A DNA stretch of 64,000 nucleotides from the NCBI GenBank assembly GCA_030272155.1, contig CP126199.1, positions 4,514,501-4,578,500 of the forward strand. The letters are read 5' to 3'. Below are positions 30,254 through 47,213 of the stretch, one piece after another. The notes under the pieces are model-generated. The model worked only from the letters and a program-made list of their open reading frames with translations. It was not told where the DNA came from and did not search any database. The stretch comes from Tetradesmus obliquus (Eukaryota; Chlorophyta; Chlorophyceae; Sphaeropleales; Scenedesmaceae). The stretch's first letter is position 1. Each line of letters opens with the position of its first letter. Made by a program: the position numbers and the translations under genes.

Positions 30254-33200
30254 CTACTGCACGAGCGTCAGCTTGCTGCCGCAGCGCAGGCCGCCGCTGT
30301 CGTCCCGCAGCAGCACCGTGACTGCTGTGGAGGCAGCCGCAAAGCCCACAGACGCCACAAAGCACCAGCCCAGGCCATACACCACGCTGCTGCCGCCAAA
30401 CGTGTACAGCGCCCCTGAAACAAGCGTGCCAGTCAGCCGGCCCATGGCATTTGCCATGTAGTAGAACCCGACGTTCATTGCCACCTTGTTGCCATCAGCA
30501 TACCTGCAAGCGACAGCACCACAGGCGGAGGAGCGAGGTCAGATGTCGTTGCTTGCAGTTCCTTTCGTGGAGGTAATGTGGTGCGGGTCGCTGCCACAAC
30601 AGATTGCTGCTGCTGCAGCGGGGGCGGCAAGCCCGCGGCGCGCACTCGACACACTGGGAGGCTTGCCCCGCAAAATTCGGAGTAAAGATTGCTGTTATGT
30701 TATGTTGGGCAGCCAAAGCGGCGGCTTCGGCAGCCGCAGCTCTAACAGCCAGAGTCACCTAGTGCAGCCTGCTTGCAGCTGCCAAAGACACGATGGCAAG
30801 CACCATCTGATGCACGTCAGGTGCAGCAAAGCAGGTTGCTGCATGGTGTTTGCTGTCTACATGGCAACATCCTAAAACTCACTTGACAATGAGGAAGCTG
30901 TGAACACTGGAGTTCACCGCGAACAGCACGCAGTACAGCAGCAGGCCCGGCAGCAGCACGCCCGCCATGGCCTGCAGCTGCCGCTCCACAAAGATGGGCG
31001 TGCACAGAAACATCACGGCCAGGAAAGCAGGCGCAACGCACAGCAGGCCATTCCACAGCAGCTCGACATACCTGCAGCAGTGCAACAATCACATGCGCAT
31101 TTACGTTGCAGGAGGATGTTGGTGGAGAATGATGACAGACCTGGCAGCGCGCAATCATGGCCATGATTGGTGACGGGTGAAATTCATGCAGAAAATGGTG
31201 GCAGCGCTGTGGTGCCAAGTGCAGCGCCGCAACAACAGGTGGAACAGAGCGAGACGTGTTGGATCTGAGCAGGCACCCACTTGCAGGGGGGTAGCGTGCA
31301 TTTTGAGGCTACTGTCATGCTGCTGCATTATGGCATGCACAGTCAAGAGTGGCTGTGCGGGCTCATACTGTACTCTTGACTGTGCGCAGTCAGATATGGC
31401 TGGCTGCCACAATTCAAAGCACCCTGCCGACTTACTTGTTGGCGGGGCTTTGTTTGAGCGGCTGCAGCACCAGCTGCGGCGTCCAGCTCTGCACCTGGCC
31501 GTACATGATGATGAAGCCCTGGAGGATTGCAGCAGCAGCAGCAAGTGGCAGCAGTGTGCACACAAAGCAGACAGTTCACGTCAGCGCATTACAACCTGGC
31601 CGTACAGGATGATGAAGCCCTGGCGGTTTGCAGCAGCAGCAAGCGACAGCAGCATGCACACAACACGAGGCAGGCAGTTCACGACAGCACATCACAACAA
31701 GGGCCCACGGCGTTGTTGCTATGGCTCAATGGGTGAGTTAATGCTGATGAGCACATCGCAACACACGACAACACACCTATCTGCCAGCCGGCCGCAAGTC
31801 CGTCCGCACCTTCAGCAGCCCTGATTACAAGGGTTGACCATCAAGCCCCATCTACTGCATTCAGTGCTCGTTGCAGCCCGCCCCACCGCCCATCACTCTG
31901 TCCTGCACGTGGAGGGCAAAATCGATTATAGGGAACCTCAATCTGCCAGGCCCTCACCGCGAGCACGGCGCCCACCGCCACGCGCTCCCATCCAAAGCCG
32001 TGCACAGCGTCGCGCAGGAAGAAGGGCAGCGGCACCTCAAACCACATGTCCCTGCTGCCAAACAGGAAGAAGCGCGCCACGCTGAGCACGTTGACGTTGT
32101 AGGCTTGCTTGAAGAGCACGGAGAGCTTGATGTTCTCCTTGCGCGCCCTGGAACGAGGCCGCAGCAGCAGCAGCAGCAGCAGCAGCACGGCAGCAGTTGC
32201 ATGCACTGGACATGATGCAGCAGCAGCAGTGGCATCCTCACACACAGCCACATACAAACATGCCACCATCGTGCCGGCCCATGGCACACCCTGTACATGC
32301 ATGCAGTAATATGTACAGACTCATTTGCACAATTCAAAGTTATGTTTTTCAGTGTTTTTGTTTTTCAGGTTTTTTTCTAGTTTTGCATTTCAGTTTTTTC
32401 CTGCCGCAGTGGCCTGCGCACCTGCCCAGCTGGTTGCTGAGGCCCACCACGGCCCAAGGCATCGCCGCCAGCACCAGCAGCAGCAGGATGCCCAGCGCAA
32501 AGTAGTATTGCGACGTGCATGCATGCAGTGCTGAGTGCTGCCGCAGAAGCAATAACAGCAGAAGACAGTCAAACTGAAAGCACTCTGCCAAAATATTCCT
32601 GACGTAAAGCCAAAATATTCCTGACCTAAAGCAATGCTTTCGGACTCCAATGGATGGAATCAAAATCACTTTCGCAGCGGCCTGCGCACCTGCCCAGCTG
32701 GTTGCTGAGGCCCACAACGGCCCAAGGCATCGCTGCCAGCACCAGCAGCAGCAGGATGCCCAGCGCAAAGTAGTAGTTGAATGTCAGCGCTGCAGCACCA
32801 ATGAAGTAGCCAACGCCCTTCATGCTGTTCTTGAACCCGGTGATGAAAGACACCACCTTGAACAAGCGGCTCTGCGCATCCCGCGGCAGCACAGGGACAC
32901 AAACACGCAGCAAGAGCAGGCGGGTGATGAAGCCTTGAACGCGCGGCTCTGCGCAGCAGCCCATGGCCGCACAGGAACAGACAGCCAGCGCAGGCCAGCA
33001 TGCGGCACAGGGGTTATGCAGTATCACAGGACATGCATGCTCTCTGAACTCTAACCAAGCCCCGAGTTGCTGCTGCTGTCCAGGGCGAGCCCGGCTTGAC
33101 ACGCTTCTGAAGCAAGGCATTTGGAGATGCGGCTGCGCGTCTGGCCAGGCACAGTAGCGACAGCGTGCATTCCGGCCAGCACAACCCAGCCAAATAAAGA

Positions 33201-35959
33201 TGGGCATTGAATCAAGTAGCAATGTGATGATGATGTCAGGCCAGCCAGCACGCACCTCCCGCTCATCAGGAGTGACAAGTTTTGTAACAGTCTTGCCACC
33301 AAGCTTCGTAAGGTCCTTTGCAACGCCGCACAGCATCTGTGCAGCCGTCACAAATACGATGCCTTTGGTGACCTCTCCGTTTGCAGCCCAGGCATCCTGC
33401 CAGCCAAACAGCATGCCTATGCCGCACAGCTGCAATGTCAGGCCTGCAGCAGCAGCAGCAGCAGCCAGCAAAGGACACGGCGACAGCGGCAGCGGTGGTA
33501 GCTGAATTGAACATCAACAGGAAGGCGCCGTACAAGGCTTGTACGCTGTTTCTGATTACCTTCAGACTTGCAAAGTGCATACATAAGCTGTTACATTTCA
33601 TTTGAACCGCACAAGAACGTGCGGCACAACATCACCAGCAGGACATCATCATGGTTATCACATCACCAATTAAGCCATGGCAATGACCAGTGCTACCTGT
33701 GCACAGTGTGGACTTGATGCCCCAGCGCGCCCCCATGAGCCCAGCAACATTATTAGTAAGAGATTCCAACTTGAAAAATTATTATATGATTAAATATATG
33801 ATGAATATATGAGTATTATCAGTAGCACCTGTGAGCAGTGTGGACTTGATGCCCCAGCGCGCCCCCATGAGCCCAGCCAGCAGGTTTGTGACCACGCCCG
33901 CCACCTCATACAGCGTGAACATGACTGCGGTCTGCCACGCGGTGAAGCCCAGGTGGTAGGCGTGCAGCAGCACGATCATGCTGCAGCGCAGCAGAAAAGC
34001 AGGCAGGCAAGCATTATGTTACGTTATGTTACAAGTAGTGAGTATGGACGAAGAAAGGAGTGAAGCCCAGGTGGTAGGCGTGCAGCAGCATGATCATGCT
34101 GCAGCACAGCAGAAAAGCAGGCAGGCAAGCATTATGTGAGGTAATGTTACAGGCAGTGAGCATGGACGCAGAAAGCAGTGAAGCCCAGGTGACAGGTGTG
34201 CAGCAGCACGATCATGCTGCAGCGGTGAGTCACCAACTGCAGCATGTGCATTGTGTCTTTGCTTCTGCTGCTGCTGCCGCTGTTGCTGCTGCTGCTGCCG
34301 CTGTTGCTGCTGCTAAGGCAGCAGCGGGCGCAGGCTGAATGCCACACGAGAGTCTGCATATGCAGCTGCAGCTGCATACCAATGCCACCACTTCTACACG
34401 GGCTGCTGAGCACCGCTGTGCGCATGCGCCTGGGCTGCCATGCCATCCAACCGTGTGTCAACTGCTATGGCAGGCTGTACCATGGTAGGCTGTACTATGG
34501 TAGGCTGTACTATGATAGGCTGTACTATGATAGGCTGTACTATGATAGGCTGTACTATGGTAGGCTGTACTATGATAGGCTGTACTATGATAGGCTGTAC
34601 TATGGTAGGCTGTACTATGGCAGGCTGTACTATGATAGGCTGTACTATGGTAGGCAGGATCGCTCACCGCACCGCGCCGTCAGTTGTGGTGAACAGCAGG
34701 TAGCTGAGGCTGATGATGACAAATGGCTTCAGCGCGGAGTACTCCCGCTTGAGGTACCTGCAGCAGCAGCAGCAGCAGCAGCGGCAGCAGCAGCAAGGGT
34801 GACGCTAAGAGTCCGAAGTGTGACAGCACTGCCAGGAGCAGTGGCTGCGGCAATACAAGTGATCAGCGCAGGTCATTCCAAAGCTACTTAGCCGTCAGCT
34901 GCAACAGCATCTGGCGCATGTTGTCACCTCAACATTGCGTGGGCAGCTAGCTGAAAATGTGCCCAACACTGCAGCCTGTAGCAGCCAAGTGTCTTTCACA
35001 CCTCACCCCCAGACCCTGCTACACAGGCAACACGGACAGCCAAAGACCTTGTCACAGTCAGCAGCTGCAGCTGCACGCTCACTCTTTGCGGGACTCGTTC
35101 TCATGCCTGCCAAAGTCTGGGGTGTCAGGTGTCTTGCCATGCGTGCTGCCTGCAGCTGCGCTGGCCGCAGCAGCAGTGTCCTGCAAGCCGTCCTGCAAGC
35201 TGACCATGTCCCCTTTGGATTTGGCAGGGGCACAGCACTTGCCGGCGCTGCAGCAGCGTCACAACAACAGCAACGTAACAAGAGGGCATGTGGCAGATAC
35301 AGGGGATGTACAACCAGGTGCAGCTGCTGGAGTATGGCTTGGCAAGCGTAGAGGAACAGGGCATGCTATAGGTAATAGGAGAGCTGCTGAAGCAAATGCT
35401 GCTGTATGCGCCGACAAAGCGGGCACGGTGGCCATTTTACATTGCTTGCTGGCCAGCGGAGTCACAACTGTTGGCTGCACTTACTCCTGCTGCGGCCCTG
35501 CAGCTGCTGTGCTGGCCTCGCAGTTGGGATATGCAAACAGCAAAGCGTCGTTGCCGTCGAGCACTGAGTAGCACAGGTCCTCAGCATCTGCCTGCAACCA
35601 TCAGGTGCAGGAACAGGTGTGCTTGCTCCAGCTGAATCAGGGCAGCTTTTGAAAAAAAACCCAGCTAATAACATGCCAGGTGGGCAGCACACTTCGCAAA
35701 CGCTTTCAACAATTGTTGATATGTATGTGTGTATGGATGTTCGTGGGGAAGGCGGTGCACGTCATCAGGCAGTGAAGGCAGGCTGACGGGGGCTCACCAG
35801 CTGGGGAGGTGCACAGCAAACAGTGTCGCCGCAAAGCATGGCCGGCACATCCACTGACCCAAAGCGGCACTTAAGGCCTGAAGCTGCGATATCAACGCTG
35901 CTTGGCACACTGCAGCACAGCTTGCTGCCTGCAGGGCAGCAAGCCTTTCCGTCTCCCAT
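30254..35959 (-). CDS. arsJ: ArsJ-type organoarsenical efflux permease with Cys-rich N-terminus, copy 2
   Basis: This is the second complete arsJ gene, with the same 11-exon structure and 592 residues as copy 1. All exons checked are open. The only protein change I noticed is Glu to Asp in exon 3, outside the transporter core, and all 12 N-terminal cysteines are kept. The intron after exon 6 lacks about 62 bp present in copy 1. As a result the stretch from exon 6 through exon 7 (33471-32626) is open without a stop, so an intron-retaining mRNA would still be translatable. That longer product would insert some 150 residues in the middle of the permease and is unlikely to be functional. Confidence 0.9.
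34472..34652 (+). repeat. 15-bp minisatellite, 12 units, in arsJ intron (copy 2)
   Basis: This matches 18291-18471 in unit number, but the order of variant units differs at one internal position. It gives an independent marker that the two 16 kb copies are distinct sequences. Confidence 0.95.
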
Positions 35960-36326
35960 GATGCCTCGAGCCTGTCGAGTGACTGCAACTGGACAAGATC
36001 GTGACAAGGCTCTAATAAACAGTTCGAAGGATTGCTTGGTGTGTTCAAGGCAATCTGACAGGTGCCAGTCACGTTGATACTTTGATACTGTTATGAGCGT
36101 TCCGTTCACACTTCGATGCTGTCTTTGGCTGCGTTTAACCACGTGCAGGTGCACTCCTCTTCATTGCAAACAAACCCAGTCTTAGATACGAACGAGGCTG
36201 CAGCACGGACACAACAGCAACAGAAGCAGTAGCAGTAGCAGCAGCAGGAGCAGCAGGAGCAGCAGCAGCAGTACCAGCAGCAGCACCACCACCACCACCA
36301 CCACGGCACCTGCAGCAGAGCCCACA
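35960..36326. promoter_or_regulatory. Shared divergent promoter region of arsJ and gapdh, copy 2
   Basis: This is the same arrangement as 19777-20140, with a few substitutions and a small change in the CAG run. Nothing suggests that either copy has lost its promoter. Confidence 0.6.
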
Positions 36327-41068
<4,742 letters not shown>

Positions 41069-41853
41069 GCTGCATGAATGAACTACACAGAATTACACAT
41101 GTGTAACAAGGCACCTCTTTTCTGGCACCTCAGCCGTTGTGTGCCCAGCTCATCTTGATGGCAACATGATGAAACGGGCTGTGTTCCCGTCGTGTAACAC
41201 ACAAATTGTGATGTCCACAGAGCAGTGCTCTGCTGTGCTTGCAATTGCAACTGCAAGCATGCTGCATGCCCAAACAAGACAATCAGTGACCTGCCAGTCT
41301 TGCCGCTTACTCTGCACAACCCTGCTGTAAGCTGCTCGACCCCACAGTCGATCCCAAATTGTGTTCAAACAGCAACATGGCAGATGCGCGTACGTTAGTT
41401 GTGGTCATCCTTGCAGTGCCACGCCGCTGCACGAGGACAATAGCCTGACGGAGGTGGAAGCCTAACACACCGCGCTAAAAAAACTGCACAGATTGATGAC
41501 TGACAAATTGTGGACAAATGGCCATGGCCACAAACTCTGACAATGCATTGGTAAAAGATTCTGGCAACAGACTCTGGCAATGGTCACAGAATCTGACATT
41601 GGCGGCAAAATCTTGCAACGGCCAAATTCTCCACACAATCTGGCGACGTTGCCATGGCTTAACATGATGGTGATGATTTTCTGCACATACATGAATCCAC
41701 AGCCGCTCAACAGCACAAAAGCACATGCACTACTATGCAGACACCACACCTGCTCGGCACACCAATGTAAGTCCAAAACATGTATGCCCCCTCCCTCACC
41801 CGGGGGGCCCCCGGTTGCTGCTGCTGCTGTGGCGTGACTGCTGAGCCCCAGCT

Positions 41854-41890
<37 letters not shown>

Positions 41891-42060
41891 TTTGCCTTGT
41901 GCGAGCGTGCGCATGCCTGGCAGCTGCTGGCTGCTGTGGCTGCTGCTGCTGCTGTTGCGTGACTGCTGAGCCTCAGCTGGCTGCTGCTGCTGCTGCTACC
42001 GCCTGTGCGAGTGTGGGTATGCCTGCAGCAGCTCTGCTGCTGTGGCGTGACTGCCGAGAC
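41069..42060. other. Intergenic region between convergent gapdh and pgk, copy 2
   Basis: This matches 24872-25854. The CTG runs within the pgk-end copies are a few units longer here. No other feature is seen. Confidence 0.6.
41102..41106 (+). terminator. Candidate TGTAA poly(A) signal of gapdh copy 2
   Basis: TGTAA occurs 34 bp after the stop, at the same spacing as in copy 1. Confidence 0.5.
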
Positions 42061-45000
42061 TCAGCTGGCTGCTGTTGCTGCTGCTGCTGCTGCTGCCACT
42101 GCCTGTGCCAGCGCGCGTATGCCTGGCAGCAGCTGCCCTTGTAACAGCTGCAGGCTTGCACCCCCGCCTGTGCTGATGTATGAGATGGCTGGCGGCGGCT
42201 GCATCTCATTGATTGCAGACACTGAGTCTCCACCTGCAAGGAAGCATCAGTATCTCAGCGATGCATGCATGCAGTGCAAGGTCAGCACACATCATCGCGA
42301 TGATGTGTCTCGGAATTGGTGGGGCGCAACAGCTGTATCGATGTTCTGTTTGCATGCATCCACATGCAGTTCCTTTGTCAACAGTATGATCATCAACCAC
42401 CAATGGAGCTATAGCACTGGCGCCAGCGATTACCATACATGCCAGGCAATGTAATCGGTATCACACTTCACTGGCCTGGCTGTGCGTACGTATCTTTAAC
42501 TTGTTGCCGTGGGCAGTGCTGCTAGTACTGCTCTTGCAGCAGCCTCCAACTACTGCCTGCAACAGCTCAATCTCCCCTACTGCCTGCTGCTGCTCACCTC
42601 CCACTATCGTTGTGCTGCCTGCTGCTGTCGCCTGCCCCATGGCCCGTGCCACTGCGTGCGTGCCAGCAGCAAACCCCGGCACCTCAAACCTGCCCATGGG
42701 TCCATTCCAAAAGACTGTCTTGCAGCCCTGTATGGCCTCTGTGAACGCTGCTGCTGTCTCCGGCCCGATGTCCAGTCCATAGCAGCCTGTGCAGCGCGGA
42801 TATGCACGCATGGCGGTTGATGGTGAAACAGGCGGCAGCAGCAGCAGCAGCAGCAGCTACATCCTCAACTGTTGTGTAGTGGTCTGTCACACGGCGGCGT
42901 TTTTCTTTTATTGATAATCAAGCGCTGCCAATGGCGCCAAAGGCGCCATTTGCCAGCTGAACGTGTAGACAGACACACACCAAGCACAGCAACCCACCGT
43001 TTGGCACGCAGGGGGCTTCCGGGGTGCAGCAGCTCACTGTGAGCGGCACGGTGCAGCAGCCGCTCTATGTGTGATATATATCATATACAACAACCATGTA
43101 ACAACCCACCGTTTGGCACGCAGGGGGCTTCTGGAGTGCAGCAGCTCACAGTGAGCGGCACTGTGCAGCAGCCGCAGTCGTCATCCAGGCTGCGTGCTAC
43201 CACAATGTCACGAGGCAGCAGCAGCTTCACGCCACGGGCTGCAGCAGACTCCCGCATCACCCGGCACGCCTGTAGGATGCCGAGGTGACCGGCAGCAGCG
43301 TGACCAGTAGCAGCAGCAGCAGAAGGGTGAAACAGCAAGCACAACATGCAAAGAGCAGGGTTGCTAGCAGATTAACAGCAGGGTTTGAGAGAGGGAGAGG
43401 AGAAGAGAGAGGGGACGAGAAGGTGCGTGGGCTAGCTACAACCACACTGACTGGGGCACTCTTTCTTCACTGTCTCACTCTTTCTAGGCAACATCGCGTC
43501 GCTCTCTCACTTCTTTACTTTCTCAATCTGTCACTCCCCCAGCAACCCACCTCCAACCAATCCTCCTCGATCTGCGTCCTGCCGCACGCCACGCCCTCCG
43601 CTGCCAGGAAGGTGAAGGCCATGCGGCCGCCGATCAGCAGCACATCTGCGCTGCTCACAAGCGCCTGCAGCACGCCGATCTTGTCACGCACCTTGGCGCC
43701 GCCAATGACCACACCAAACGGCCTGCGGGGGCAGCAGCAGCAGCAGCAGCGACAATCATTGTAAACACCTCAACTGTTATTACTAACATCATAGTATGTC
43801 TTAGTAATCAGTTTCAGTATCAGTATCCCTGCAAACATTTGCCCATGTACCCTCTGCAGCAGAAGTTGTTACTGCGAGCGTAACAGGGCAGGCCGCACAG
43901 CTCAGCTGGCTGCATTGCACTGTGTGTGCATTGTGCTGTGTGAGGCCAAGACAGCGGCGGAGTCTGTTGCGCTCGCGGGTGTTGTGCTGCTTTGCAAAAC
44001 AGGCAAGGCTGGCACTACTTCTTGCTTGAACCAAATCACTGCAAAGCAACAAGGACACCATGAAAGAGAACTGCCTGCGCACCTTTCAGGGGTGTGGCAA
44101 GTGCTGTGCAGGTATCGCAGCTCAGACTGCATCAGCAAGCCAGGGTAGCAGGCGGCCATGTGCTGCAGCACTCCCTGCATGCCACAGTGCACACAATGCA
44201 GCAAGGTAAAAAGAATACAGGAGAGACACAAGGGTATAGCTTGCAGGAAGGACGCCACAGTGCAAGCGAGCAGACAGCTCAGCATCAAACTGTCCAGGTT
44301 TCCGAACAACAGCAGTGTGAAAAATGATGGTTGGGGCGTTGCTGAAAACATGCATCAGCATGTGCTGCACCGCCATGGGCTGGTTGAGCTGATGTTAAAC
44401 ATGTGGTGACCAAGCACAGCACAACTCAGCGCAGCATGCCTGAGCACAGCGCAGCTCAGCACAGTACATCACAGCAACAGTAATCGTCTCAGATGCCAAA
44501 GCATTGCAGGAGAGAGATGGACGTTTAAGCACCTGATGGTGTGTGCAGCATGCATGCAGAACACTGTGCAGAACAGTATGCAGCGCGTAACCATGTCAAT
44601 GCGGCATGTAACACAAGTAGCACTGTCACGCCGCACTCACTGTGACGCTGGCCTGCTCCCTGTGCGCCACGCCGAAAGCGTCACTGACGTAAACATCGCC
44701 CAGCGCAGCCAGCTGCTGAGCAAATGCCGGCTCGCTTGCTGCCTCTCCGCTGTGGAAGCGCAAGTTTTCTAGCAGGCATGCCTGCGGCGGTTGGAGTGCG
44801 CATCAAATATGGCGGTGGAGCCGCGAGAAGCAGCAGGTGTGTGTGTTGGGGCTGTGATTTCAGGCAAAAGGCTCTGCGATGTGTAGAGCAGGGGCATAGA
44901 ATATGAATAGGAAGCTTTGTTATACTGCAGCATAGCTGCTGGCTTACTGGTGATAGGGGTCTACCCATCAGCATCACAGCATACGCTGCATATGGTACAG

Positions 45001-45436
45001 GCTATGCTTCAGGGTCAAGTACCACACAATGAGAAAGAACAGAAAGCTGCTTGTTCACCTGCCCTGGCTGCAGCTGTTGCACAGCAGCTTGTGCAGCGCT
45101 GCCAACGCAGTCTGCAGCAAGGCCAGTGAACACATCTGGCCCTAGCTGCTGCTCCAGCAGCTGCGCTACAGGTGCCAGACTGAATTTCTGTAGCTCCTCT
45201 ATCGAAGAGGCATGATCAGGTCGACCCCAGTGGCTGCAAAGCACTACTCTGGCACCTTTCTGCAGCAGCAGCTGCAGTGTGGGAAGAATGCTACGCAGCC
45301 TCGTGTCATCAACAACTCGTCCTTGACATACGGGAACGTTTAGATCGACTCTGTATAGTACGCGTTTATTGTGCAATTCAACAGCAGCAAGGTCGACGCT
45401 GAGGAGTGTGGCAACGGCATCATCTAGCTGCGCCAT
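42061..45436 (-). CDS. pgk: Phosphoglycerate kinase with Cys-rich segment, copy 2
   Basis: This is the second complete pgk gene, seven exons and 435 residues. Changes against copy 1 are conservative: Gln to Glu near the N-terminus (AAVELHNKR), Ser to Ala after SEP in exon 2, and Ile to Leu after GGASLQ in exon 7. The Cys-rich segment and all substrate-binding motifs are kept. Like copy 1, it runs tail-to-tail with gapdh and carries end copies of exons 5 and 7 downstream of those exons. Confidence 0.92.
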
Positions 45437-46496
45437 GTCGTGACACTTTGAACATGATCGCAGACGCACATAGCAGTTTTACGAAAAATGCGTATTGAAA
45501 GCGTTACCAATCGAAAAAATCCAGCCATTGTTCACCTGGAGTGGATATCCTGTCATTTCGCACACCTGCAGTCACTGACAGTATCTTCACACAAAAGTAA
45601 TCTGTGATTTCTGTGACTGTCAAACGGTTCGCAATAATCAAAGGCAGAGCGGCGGTGTTCTGTTGATTGAATTGAGAAGTGTTGCTCGTCGTACCTGGAG
45701 GAGGAGCATACACAGACGCTGTCATGAGCACGCGCTGTTACGACTGCTGCCTCAGCAGGGCCTGCACTGAAATATCCAGATGGAAATTGTTCCCATGGGG
45801 AGTAGGGGGAGAAGAAGGTTGTTACAATGCCACGGTACGCTGGCCAAGCGCTGTCACAATGCTGATAGGGAAGCCCCCTTTGAGTGACTGATTGACCAGC
45901 ACACCACCCTGCCACCGTGGTGGTGATCACGCCTCAAGTAAAATAATAGGTTTAAGTATTATTATACTTTCCTGACCAGGTATCACAGAGCTGTGCTGCA
46001 GCCAGCCAGTAGGGGCAACACCCCTACAGTTGAACTTGAGGTTTTCTGCGGCACATGTTCTACTGCGTGTGCAGCGTGTACAAGCGTACTACGCTGCTTT
46101 TAGTAAAAGCTGGACTGCTGCCACGCTGCCCTCCTGCTCATCATTAACATCATTGACACCATCCGGCTGCCAATCAGCCATAGTAATGACGCCATTGTGG
46201 CTGCCTTATTCATACACCCAAGCAGCAGTGGATGGCGTGTAGTCAGCCAGCTCCTCCGCCTGCATGCAGCAGCATGTAAAAGGATCAATTTCACATGGGC
46301 AAAGCACACAGGTATTGCAGGATTTGGTAAAGTTATCAAAAGATGGCACGTAGCTGGCCCCGTTCTTGACACTATCGGCCCCATTGTTATGCGTTGGGTA
46401 TTGGCTGCCCAGCCAAGAGCTGGTGTGTGCGCCGCTACAGCAGGCAGCACGCCCTGACAATCTGGAGAGCCTGGAGAGCTTCAGGCTGAGAAAGTA
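45437..46496. other. 5' flank of pgk copy 2 and right flank of the duplication
   Basis: Up to 46176 this matches 29234-29973. Beyond it is single-copy sequence leading to the NDK 3' end. A minus-strand ATG at 46184 opens a 31-codon frame (MADWQPDGVNDVND) that crosses the duplication edge. It could be a lost first exon or chance. No other gene is recognised. Confidence 0.45.
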
Positions 46497-47176
46497 CTAG
46501 CTCAGACCACGCACCTTGAACCACAGAGCAATCTCCCGCTGGGCAGACTGCAGTGCACAACAGCAACAGCACAGAATTGATCTGCTTGCGGTGGCAACAT
46601 GGCACTGTGGGTGTCACAGGCAGCACTGATGGCATTACTGGCACTGCAGGCAGGGATGCGAGCGCCAGCCTGACAGTGCTGCAAACAGCACACAGTAATG
46701 CTGCAGCTGCCGCAATTGTTGCATTCTAGGTGCCACACACGTTCCGCTGTGCTGCACATCTGTTCAGCCCGTCTTTGCAGCAACAGATAATATCGCAGCA
46801 ACCGGAAGCACTGCGCCACCTGCGCACCTCCACTGAGTCAGAGCCGTGGATGATGTTGCGCCCCGTGTCAATGCCGTAGTCACCCCTGGCCAGCAGCAGC
46901 AGCAGCAGCAGCAGCAGCATCTGGTTGGCTCATGGTGATGTGTTAACATACCAGACAGGATTGTGCTTCATACTTGTAGAGAGAGACTAAAGACAATACG
47001 TTGGACTCCGCGGTACTGCCACACAGCTGGCTGGTGTGGAGGCCAGGGGGCTGGCCGCCCGATCAACCCCCTGCCGTACTGCACAGCAACACTCCTGCCC
47101 TCCCACGCCATGACTTGCTGCAGCTCACCAACTGCCCATGGCAGCCCAAACAGCCGGGCAACAGCACACGTAAGTC

Positions 47177-47213
<37 letters not shown>

